Shown here in pieces: positions 5,618 to 11,071 of a stretch of DNA of 11,071 nucleotides. This DNA is from an uncultured Actinomycetes bacterium (GTDB lineage: Bacteria > Actinomycetota > Thermoleophilia > Gaiellales > Gaiellaceae): positions 1-11,071 of the forward strand of contig CAIYXH010000241.1 in assembly GCA_903930195.1 (NCBI GenBank). Reading direction: 5' to 3'. Under the pieces are notes generated by a model that did not search any database, was not told the origin of the DNA, and saw only the letters and a program-made list of their open reading frames with translations. The stretch's first letter is position 1. Every line of letters begins with the position of its first letter. A program made the translations under genes and the position numbers.

Positions 5618-6448
5618 ATGCGACAGCTGTTCGTTCTGGCTGCAACCTGCTGCGCGTTGATCGGGGCAGGGGCGGCGTATGCGCACGACGGCGGTGGTGG
5701 GCTGGCAGTCAAGTCCGTCGGCGCGACCTTCACGGCAACGACCGCGAGCAACGTGCGGTCTTCGACCTGCACCGGAACGGATGGGGGCACCTACACGGCC
5801 ACACGCGCAACCTATGCGGGGACCGCGTCGAGCTCGGAGGCGACCCTGAACGGGCCGCTGACGATCACGGCCACGAGCTTCATCAACACGACGAGCGGGG
5901 TGGGGTACGTCGACGGCAAGATCGCCGTGGCGAGCTCGTCGGGCACCACGAACGCCGACTTCGACGCCGTCTACTCGAACGGCACCGTGACGGGCTTCGC
6001 GAAGGGGAACGGCCACAGCGTCGCGCTCCTCGCGAACGTCAGCGCGGGCTTCAACCCGACGGGCGGCTTCACGAGCGGCCAGATCGGCGGTAGCGCCGGC
6101 GGCGCCGCCATCGAGCTCGGCTCGCAGGCCTGTCAGGCGGCTGCCCCTGCCCAGCAGGAGATGATCGAGGTGCACGGCACGGTCTCGGCCGTCTCGTCCT
6201 CGTCGATCACGGCAGCCGGCGTCACCTGCGCCGTGCCCGCCGCCCTCCAGACGAACGTCGCGACGTTCCACGTCGGTGACTCCGTCTACGTCGAGTGCAG
6301 CTACGCGAACGGCGTCGCGACGCTCGACAACATCGCCCAGGGCGGCACGTTCCACGGGAAGCTCGTCGTGCACTGCCACGCGAACAGCGGGCAGCGGACG
6401 GCGTTCCTGCGGAACTTCAAGACGCACTACGGCCGTCACCACCGGTAG
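5618..6448 (+). CDS. secreted protein of unknown function with C-terminal OB-like domain
   Basis: ATG 5618 follows GGAGAGG (5609-5615). The 276-residue product has a signal peptide (residues 1-22, cut after AYA). Residues 23-170 are Gly/Ser/Thr-rich short strands (TFTATT, TYTATRATYAG, LTITATSF, KIAVASS, GTVTGFAKG), suggesting a secreted beta sandwich. Residues about 183-245 (EVHGTVSAVSSSSITAAG, HVGDSVYVECSYANG, ATLDNIAQ) resemble the small barrel of DUF5666-like periplasmic domains. The mature part has cysteines 51, 172, 204, 227 and 253; Cys204 and Cys227 lie in the barrel and could form a disulfide. The end (FLRNFKTHYGRHHR) is basic and His-rich. It probably acts outside the membrane; binding of a ligand or metal is speculation. 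Direct repeats at 5515-5544 may regulate it, and a hairpin follows its stop. Confidence 0.8.
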   Translation: MRQLFVLAATCCALIGAGAAYAHDGGGGLAVKSVGATFTATTASNVRSSTCTGTDGGTYTATRATYAGTASSSEATLNGPLTITATSFINTTSGVGYVDGKIAVASSSGTTNADFDAVYSNGTVTGFAKGNGHSVALLANVSAGFNPTGGFTSGQIGGSAGGAAIELGSQACQAAAPAQQEMIEVHGTVSAVSSSSITAAGVTCAVPAALQTNVATFHVGDSVYVECSYANGVATLDNIAQGGTFHGKLVVHCHANSGQRTAFLRNFKTHYGRHHR

Positions 6449-6462
6449 GCGACCAGCTGGTT

Positions 6463-6492
6463 GGGGCGCGGGCTCTCCGAGGCCCGCGCCCC
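6463..6492 (+). terminator. GC-rich hairpin terminator without T-tract
   Basis: A perfect 11-bp stem (GGGGCGCGGGC at 6463-6473, GCCCGCGCCCC at 6482-6492) with an 8-base loop starts 14 bases after the stop of the secreted-protein gene. No T-run follows, as is common for actinobacterial terminators. Confidence 0.65.
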
Positions 6493-6596
6493 GACAGCAT
6501 CCGTGGGTTGGACTCCACCGTTTTGGGTAGGTCCCCAGACATGGAGTGCGCGGGCGGAGGGCCTGGGGCCGACCGGCCTCGGTACGGGGCAGGGCG

Positions 6597-7205
6597 ATGA
6601 GCTCGGTCGGACTGCAGCTTCCGGCGGTCTCGCGTCTCGACGAGCGTCGTGCCGACCCCGCCGCTGCCGACCGCGCAGCCGCGCTCTACACGCGCTACGG
6701 CCGTCAGATCTACGCCTTCTGCCTCTCGCGCCTCCGCGACCCGCACGAGGCCGAAGACGCAGCGCAGTCGACGTTCCTGAACGCGTTCCGCGCCTTCGGG
6801 AAGGGCGCAGCCCCGGAGTTCGAGTCGGCCTGGCTCTACCGGATCGCGACGAACGTCTGCTTCAGCCGCCAGCGCGCCGCCGTGCGCCGCCGGCGCATCG
6901 AATCGCCCGCGGATCTCGGCGCGATCGCGCACGAGCTCGCCGGCCGCTCACCCGACGCCGACGCCCTCGTCGGGCTCGGGGAGGCGCTGGGCGACATCCC
7001 CGAACGCCAGCGCCAGGCGCTGCTCCTACGCGAGTGGCACGGGCTCTCCTACAACGAGATCGCCGACACGCTCGGGCTGACGCAAAGCGCGGTCGAGACG
7101 CTGATCTTCCGCGCCCGCCGCTCCCTTGCCGCCGCGCTCGCGCAGCCGGACGCGACGGGCGACGGGGTCCCGTTACCGTTGACGCGGCGCGTCACACCGC
7201 ACTGA
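6597..7205 (+). CDS. ECF-type RNA polymerase sigma factor (sigma-70 family)
   Basis: This 202-residue protein has only the two core sigma regions. Region 2 spans residues about 28-95 (LYTRYGRQIYAFCLSRLRDPHEAEDAAQSTFLNAFRAF, then SAWLYRIATNVC), which binds core polymerase and the -10. Region 4 spans about 131-181, with a helix-turn-helix in HGLSYNEIADTLGLTQSAVE for the -35. There is an Arg-rich linker (RQRAAVRRRR). ATG 6597 is chosen because family proteins start close to region 2. A GTG at 6546 in frame would add a low-complexity Gly/Arg stretch. The short C-terminal tail after residue 182 shows no extra domain. No anti-sigma factor gene lies on either side, so the activating signal is unknown; the gene converges on a secreted-protein gene. 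Function as sigma factor is confident, regulon not. Confidence 0.92.
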   Translation: MSSVGLQLPAVSRLDERRADPAAADRAAALYTRYGRQIYAFCLSRLRDPHEAEDAAQSTFLNAFRAFGKGAAPEFESAWLYRIATNVCFSRQRAAVRRRRIESPADLGAIAHELAGRSPDADALVGLGEALGDIPERQRQALLLREWHGLSYNEIADTLGLTQSAVETLIFRARRSLAAALAQPDATGDGVPLPLTRRVTPH

Positions 7206-7209
7206 TCGC

Positions 7210-7677
7210 TCACGTCGCGCGACAGACGTTGACGCGCCCGTTCCAGAGCACCCAGGTGCCGAAGGCGCCCGACTTCAGGGGTGCGACACGCACCTCGAGC
7301 CGCGTATAGGCCCGAGCGCCGTTCGCGGTGCAGCGGCCGATCCACGACGCTCGAAGCTGGATCCGGCCCGTCACCCATCCGGGCGTTGCGGCCGCCTCGA
7401 CCGAGGTCAGGCCGGCGGCAGTCGCCTCGCTCGAGCCCCAGTGCTGCCACCGCAGCCGCCATGCCCTCCCGCTCGGATCGCCGGCATCGTCGATCGTCGA
7501 CGGGGCAACGTGACCCCAGCCGATGCCGGACGGCCCGAAGGAACCGGTCGACCCCAAGACGACACCGCTGCCCGCGTCGGCCCGGCCCGAAACGGTCGCG
7601 ACCAGCGTGAGAAGCAGCACCAGCACGGCGATTCGACGAACGATCGCAATCCGGTTGGCGTGCGCGGGGGTGGTCAT
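7210..7677 (-). CDS. secreted two-cysteine protein of uncharacterised actinobacterial family
   Basis: The 155-residue product starts at ATG 7677, 19 bases after the 3' end of the upstream tRNA-Val. Residues 1-35 form a signal peptide: charged RIAIVRR, core IAVLVLLLTLVATV, likely cut after GRADA. The mature part is Gly- and Trp-rich. It shows RLRWQHWGSSEATAAG (Trp77, Trp80) and, near the end, RCTANGARAYTRLEVR and VNVCRAT, whose Cys116 and Cys152 could pair. From memory this W-x-x-W-G, A-x-G, C, YTRL arrangement recurs in exported actinobacterial proteins of unknown role; I cannot name a curated family. No Shine-Dalgarno precedes the ATG. TAGACC lies four bases upstream, so it may be leaderless or co-transcribed with the tRNA. 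The stop lies four bases from the convergent sigma factor's stop, with no terminator between. Confidence 0.75.
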   Translation of the reverse strand: MTTPAHANRIAIVRRIAVLVLLLTLVATVSGRADAGSGVVLGSTGSFGPSGIGWGHVAPSTIDDAGDPSGRAWRLRWQHWGSSEATAAGLTSVEAAATPGWVTGRIQLRASWIGRCTANGARAYTRLEVRVAPLKSGAFGTWVLWNGRVNVCRAT

Positions 7678-7696
7678 CAGTGGTCTACAAGAGAGA

Positions 7697-7769
7697 TGGG
7701 CGGTGACGGGCTCGAACCGCCGACCCTTCGGATGTAAGCCGAATGCTCTACCAACTGAGCTAACCGCCC
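7697..7769 (-). tRNA. tRNA-Val (anticodon UAC)
   Basis: The minus strand folds as a full cloverleaf of 73 bases. The acceptor stem GGGCGGT/ACCGCCC is 7 bp and the D stem GCTC/GAGC closes an AGTTGGTA loop. The anticodon stem TTCGG/CCGAA closes the loop CTTACAT, so bases 34-36 are TAC, reading GUA (valine). A 5-base variable loop follows, then T stem GGCGG/CCGTC (one G-U) with loop TTCGAGC. The discriminator is A, and no CCA is encoded, so CCA would be added after processing. Confidence 0.96.
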
Positions 7770-7914
7770 TCGGCGGATCAGTCTGCCCGATCCTCGCCCG
7801 GTCGGCCTCTCAGGCGACTCCCAGCGCTCGCACGACGCAGTCACTGCACCGCTTCAGGGCGTTCACAGCGCGGCCCGTTGTCATGGAAGGCGTCGAGAAC
7901 GTCAACCACGAAGC

Positions 7915-7920
7915 AAGGAG
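7915..7920 (+). promoter_or_regulatory. Shine-Dalgarno for the gene at 7927
   Basis: AAGGAG ends six bases before ATG 7927 and fixes that start. The 157 bases between the tRNA and this gene show no other coding frame I trust and no clear promoter. Confidence 0.75.
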
Positions 7921-7926
7921 CCAGAC

Positions 7927-8424
7927 ATGAACGCAAAGGGACGCATCGCAACCGGCATCGCAGGAATGGCGCTTGCCATCGGCTCCGTCACCGGCGTAGC
8001 AACCGCCGCGACGCACGCCGCCAAGGACACCGGCACGAGCACCAGCTCGACGTCCACCGCACAGCCGCCCGCCGGGCATCCGGACGGGCCTCCCGGAGCC
8101 GCTGCCATCGCGAGCTACCTCGGCATCACAACCGACGCGCTCTCGACCCAGCTGAAGGCGGGCACCACGCTCACCGCCCTCGCGACGGCGAACGGCAAGA
8201 CCGTCGCCGGGCTCGAAGCGGTGATGATCGCCGACGCGAAGACCCACCTCGACCAGGCGGTCTCCGACGGCAAGCTCACCGCGGCGCAGGAGACGACGAT
8301 GCTCGCGAACCTCCAGTCGCACATCGCCGACATCGTCACCCGGTCCGGACCCCCGAGCGGCGGCCCGGCCGGGAGCGGCGGCGGCAAGGGCCCGCAGGGT
8401 CCGCCGCCGACGAGCAGCAGCTAG
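7927..8424 (+). CDS. small secreted protein with helical repeat-like domain
   Basis: This 165-residue protein starts with a signal peptide (residues 1 to about 28: KGR, hydrophobic IATGIAGMALAIGSVTGV, cut near ATAA). A flexible Thr/Ser linker (about 32-46) and a Pro/Gly stretch follow. Residues about 58-138 form the folded part: AIASYLGITTDALSTQLKAG, TLTALATANGKTVAGL and LDQAVSDGKLTAAQETTMLANL. The phrases YLGI-x-x-D-x-L, T-L-x-x-L-A-x-x-x-G-K-T-V and L-D-x-A-V-x-x-G-K-L-T recur, from memory, in many exported actinobacterial proteins of unknown role. The C-terminal tail (from 139) is Gly/Pro-rich with no fold. There are no cysteines and no lipobox. It could be a wall-associated or extracellular binding protein; no enzymatic motif is visible. 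A strong ribosome site precedes it, a 14-bp hairpin follows. Confidence 0.8.
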   Translation: MNAKGRIATGIAGMALAIGSVTGVATAATHAAKDTGTSTSSTSTAQPPAGHPDGPPGAAAIASYLGITTDALSTQLKAGTTLTALATANGKTVAGLEAVMIADAKTHLDQAVSDGKLTAAQETTMLANLQSHIADIVTRSGPPSGGPAGSGGGKGPQGPPPTSSS

Positions 8425-8438
8425 CGCCTCGACGACGT

Positions 8439-8474
8439 CTGCGGGGAACGGGCGTCTGGACCCGTTCCCCGCAG
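8439..8474 (+). terminator. 14-bp perfect hairpin, likely terminator
   Basis: Arms CTGCGGGGAACGGG (8439-8452) and CCCGTTCCCCGCAG (8461-8474) pair perfectly around an 8-base loop, 14 bases after the stop of the secreted protein and before the permease. No T-run follows. Confidence 0.7.
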
Positions 8475-8479
8475 CGTGG

Positions 8480-8485
8480 TAGAAG
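8480..8485 (+). promoter_or_regulatory. weak -10-like box before the ABC permease start
   Basis: TAGAAG sits six bases before GTG 8492, in the same position as the -10-like boxes of the other SD-less genes here, but lacks the final T. No Shine-Dalgarno is seen. Confidence 0.2.
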
Positions 8486-8491
8486 TGCGGC

Positions 8492-11071
8492 GTGACCGTA
8501 GGGGGCTCGGTTCGCCAACATCGCGTAGGTGCTCAGTGGCGCAAGGCGCCATTCGTGCTGCGCCACCACCCGAGCGCGCTTGTCGCGGCAACGGTCGCGG
8601 CGCTCCTCGTCGCGCTCGCGGCAGCCTCCTCGCCGCTCGTCACGACAGTCGCCGCGAGCCAGTCGCTCCACGACCAGCTGGCCGACCTCACCCCGTACGG
8701 AACCGGCGTCCAGGTCACCGTGCAGCCGTCGGCGCCGACAGGCCCTCCGACGGTCGCGTCGCTCCTGGCCGAGGAGAACAAGCACGTCGCCGCGGTCAAC
8801 GGCCTCCAACAGAGCCTGCCGTATGTCGGTGCGACCGACACCACCCTGCTCAGCACCGGCGGTGGAACCAACGTCAGCTTCGGGAACTCGAGCAACACGG
8901 TCCTGCCGATGGCACGTCCGGGCTTCCTCGACCACGTCCACATCGTCAGCCAGACCTCGGGCCCGGGCGTGTGGATCTCGACGATCGCGGCGCATGCGCT
9001 GCACGTGCAGCCGGGCGAGACGCTCCAGATCCAGTCGGGCTTCTCGTCGTTCACGCCGCCGGTCGTCAACGGCCATCGCCTCGTCCTGCCCAAGCCCCTG
9101 ACGCACCTGCGGGTGAAGGGCATCTACACGGCGCTCGCCTACGAGCCCGAGACGTCGTACTGGGTGCACTTCATCGAGAAGATCTACCCGGCGACGCTCG
9201 ACGACTCCCCGCCCCCGAGCTTCTTCTTCGTCAGCCGGGCGCAGCTCATCCAGCTCTCGCTGACCCAGGGAGGCTTCGAGGAGATCTACCAGCTGCCCGT
9301 CGACCCGCACGGGATGACGCTGCCGAGCGCCCGCTCGCTCACCACGCGATTCACCCAGCTCAGCATCGGGCTGCGGCCGAACCGGTCGGCCCTGGGGAAC
9401 GCCCTCGGGTGTCACCGGATCCCGCCGCACTCGCGCTCGTGCACCGTGGTCAGCTCGCTCTCCTCGGCGGTCGGGCTCGCGGACAAGAACGTGAGCGCGA
9501 TCTCGCCCGCGATCACGCTCCTCTCCGGCGCGGGCACGGGCATCGCGCTTGCCGTTGCCGCCGCGGCCGGCGTCTTCCTCGTCCGGCGCCGCCGGGCCGA
9601 GTCGGCGCTCCTCTTCGCCCGCGGCGAGCGCGTGCGGACATTCGCCTCGCGCACGGCCGTCGAAGCGCTGCTGCCGACGGTCGTCGGCGGAGCGGCCGGC
9701 TTCGGGCTTGCCGTCCTCCTCACGGGGACGTTCGCCCCGAAGGGCGCCTTCGACCAGGCGACGATCCTCTCGGCGGCCGCGCATGCAGCCGTCGGCGTGG
9801 CGATCGGCCTCGCGCTCCTCACCGGCATCGCCGCCGCGGCGTTCCGGCGGCTGTTCGATACAGGCGCACGCTCGCGGCGGCTGCGCTGGACCGTGTGGGA
9901 AGCGCCGGTGCTCCTCATCGCCGGGCTGCTCCTCTACGACATCTCGACGGGCGGCGGGCTCGCCCAGAGCGGCGCCTCGAGCGGCAGCCACCCCACGCTC
10001 GCCGTCTTCCTCTGCCCGCTCCTCCTCGTCGCCGGCGTCGCCGGGCTCGCCGCCCGGGGAGCGCGCGACGTGCTGCGCCCGCGCGCAGCGGGCGACAACG
10101 GGCGGCTCGGCACCGCCGCCTACCTCGCCCTCCGCCGCCTCGGAGCGGCCCGCGGCGTGATCGTCGCACTCGCGGTCGTCTCGTCGGTCGCCTTCGGCGC
10201 CTTCTTCTACGCCGAGACGCTCGACGCATCGCTTGCCCACTCGACGAAGGAGAAGGCCTACATCGCCGAGGGCAGCGATGTCCAAGGGCGGCTCCTCGAG
10301 GGGCAGAAGCTTCCCGCAACGTTCCCGTACCCGCTCTCGCGCGTGCAGTACGCGAACCAGATCGCGACGATCCAGACCCAGTTCGGCTCCCTGGCGGACG
10401 TGATCACGATCGACCCGGCCACGATCGGCTCGGTGCTGCACTGGTCGAGCGACTGGGGAACGAACCCGACGCATGTGCTCGACAAGCTCACCGTCGGCAA
10501 GACCCTGCCCGTGATCGCCACGACCGCCGTCCCGAAGAGCACGACGTCGATCTGGCTCGCCGGCGCACGCGTGCCCATCCGGATCGTCTCGCGCGTGCGC
10601 GCCTTCCCGGGGATGAGCCAGGGCGTCCCGCTCGTCGTGACCTCCGACGCCGCGTTCACCTACGCCGCCAAGTCCCGCAACGTGCTCGACTCGCTCAACG
10701 TCCCGTGGACGTACGTCTGGGCGAGCGGACCGCCGCGCGCCGTCGAGACGGCGCTCGAGCGGTCGAGCCTGCGCCCGTACTACCTGACGACCGTCGCCTC
10801 GTTCGAGAACGACCCCGACGTGAAGCTCGCGACGCGCACGTACGGCTTCATGCGCACGATCGCCGTTGCCTCCGCGGTGCTCGTCCTTATCGGCCTCCTG
10901 CTCTACCTCCAGGCCCGGCAGCGCTCGCAGGTGATCGCCTCGGCCCTCAGCCGGCGGATGGGCCTGCGCCGCCGCACCGAGATCATCTCGCTTGCGCTCG
11001 AGCTGGGCGCGATCGTCCTCTTCTCCGCGGTGATCGGCGGGGTGATCGCCGTCGCCTCGGCCGCGACGATC
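8492..11071 (+). CDS. large ABC transporter permease, FtsX/MacB-like, 3' end beyond the window
   Basis: A frame from GTG 8492 stays open for 860 codons to the last base, so the gene is cut by the edge. Predicted membrane segments in order: TM1 about residues 28-46; an extracellular domain (about 50-335); TM2 338-362; TM3 390-413; TM4 425-450; TM5 470-485; TM6 502-522; TM7 555-577; a second extracellular domain (about 580-785); TM8 790-808; TM9 830-860. After TM2 comes RRRRAESALLFARGERVRTF and then AVEALLPTVVGG, the typical FtsX coupling region that contacts the ATPase. This two-domain layout fits permeases exporting lipids, lipoproteins or peptides. Cys307 and Cys317 (GCHRIPPHSRSC) lie just before TM2. 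No ATPase gene is in the window; it should lie downstream. The frame is long, hydrophobic where expected and codon-biased, unlike the antisense frame. GTG 8492 is chosen because it directly precedes the cytosolic stretch before TM1. Confidence 0.88.
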   Translation, partial: MTVGGSVRQHRVGAQWRKAPFVLRHHPSALVAATVAALLVALAAASSPLVTTVAASQSLHDQLADLTPYGTGVQVTVQPSAPTGPPTVASLLAEENKHVAAVNGLQQSLPYVGATDTTLLSTGGGTNVSFGNSSNTVLPMARPGFLDHVHIVSQTSGPGVWISTIAAHALHVQPGETLQIQSGFSSFTPPVVNGHRLVLPKPLTHLRVKGIYTALAYEPETSYWVHFIEKIYPATLDDSPPPSFFFVSRAQLIQLSLTQGGFEEIYQLPVDPHGMTLPSARSLTTRFTQLSIGLRPNRSALGNALGCHRIPPHSRSCTVVSSLSSAVGLADKNVSAISPAITLLSGAGTGIALAVAAAAGVFLVRRRRAESALLFARGERVRTFASRTAVEALLPTVVGGAAGFGLAVLLTGTFAPKGAFDQATILSAAAHAAVGVAIGLALLTGIAAAAFRRLFDTGARSRRLRWTVWEAPVLLIAGLLLYDISTGGGLAQSGASSGSHPTLAVFLCPLLLVAGVAGLAARGARDVLRPRAAGDNGRLGTAAYLALRRLGAARGVIVALAVVSSVAFGAFFYAETLDASLAHSTKEKAYIAEGSDVQGRLLEGQKLPATFPYPLSRVQYANQIATIQTQFGSLADVITIDPATIGSVLHWSSDWGTNPTHVLDKLTVGKTLPVIATTAVPKSTTSIWLAGARVPIRIVSRVRAFPGMSQGVPLVVTSDAAFTYAAKSRNVLDSLNVPWTYVWASGPPRAVETALERSSLRPYYLTTVASFENDPDVKLATRTYGFMRTIAVASAVLVLIGLLLYLQARQRSQVIASALSRRMGLRRRTEIISLALELGAIVLFSAVIGGVIAVASAATI

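Noticed and set aside
5516..6442. 308-codon minus-strand open frame
   Set aside because: Antisense to the secreted protein at 5618, which has a ribosome site and signal peptide; the antisense product is Arg/Asp/Val-rich.
6546..6596. GTG 6546 as sigma factor start
   Set aside because: It adds a Gly/Arg-rich stretch outside the family and has no better ribosome site than ATG 6597.
7441..7737. Plus-strand frame running into the tRNA
   Set aside because: It is opposite the secreted gene and enters the tRNA, with no ribosome site; composition is that of a shadow.
7837..7847. Palindrome GCAGT-C-ACTGC
   Set aside because: Short, single and not clearly placed relative to a promoter; too little to call an operator.
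8336..10474. 712-codon open frame on the minus strand
   Set aside because: It is antisense to the permease. Its translation is a low-complexity mix of Arg, Glu, Asp, Gly and Ala with no fold, membrane segment or motif, as expected opposite a GC-rich gene.
1..11071. CRISPR array, insertion sequence, prophage or attachment site next to the tRNA
   Set aside because: No regularly spaced long repeats, transposase, integrase or duplicated tRNA 3' end were seen on either strand.

Overview
The window looks like ordinary chromosome from a high-GC actinobacterium. The best guess is class Thermoleophilia (Gaiellales or Solirubrobacterales). This rests on the very high G+C, frequent GTG starts, GC-rich hairpins without a T-tract, several genes with a -10-like hexamer where a leader should be, and secreted protein families I associate with that class. 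No rRNA or other marker gene confirms the taxon. There is no CRISPR array, insertion sequence, integrase or recognisable defence locus.

Layout. Positions 1-480 (minus strand) hold three tiny, tightly packed genes of unknown function; two overlap, and the last runs off the left edge. Divergent from them, 551-2553 (plus) is a two-gene unit: a PLP-dependent cystathionine gamma-synthase/lyase and, two bases after its stop, a metallo-beta-lactamase-fold hydrolase. A YdfG-like short-chain dehydrogenase converges on it, with the two stop codons sharing the palindrome CTAG at 2550-2553. Upstream of the dehydrogenase on the same strand lies a secreted clan-A-like glycoside hydrolase (3324-4736). A 42-bp inverted repeat covers the dehydrogenase start and its putative -10 box.

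Divergent from the hydrolase, 4869-5513 is a class I SAM methyltransferase. It is followed by a secreted protein with a C-terminal small beta-barrel-like domain (5618-6448) preceded by 11-bp-spaced direct repeats, a strong hairpin (6463-6492), and an ECF-type sigma factor (6597-7205) with no anti-sigma gene beside it. Converging on the sigma gene are a secreted two-cysteine protein (7210-7677, minus) and, 19 bases upstream of it on the same strand, tRNA-Val(UAC) (7697-7769). The right side carries a small secreted protein with a helical domain (7927-8424), a 14-bp perfect hairpin, and a large FtsX/MacB-like ABC permease. The permease starts at GTG 8492 and stays open to the last base. It is the longest gene here and is cut by the window edge.

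How the genes work together. Only three groupings are supported by layout: the coupled sulfur-amino-acid enzyme and hydrolase, the tRNA and the secreted protein just downstream of it, and the small-gene cluster on the left. The rest look like independent transcription units. I see no convincing new multi-gene system. The items most worth a second look are the small-gene cluster with its charge-swapped overlap, the inverted repeat over the dehydrogenase start, the recurrent leaderless-type starts, and the 11-bp repeats before the secreted beta-barrel protein.
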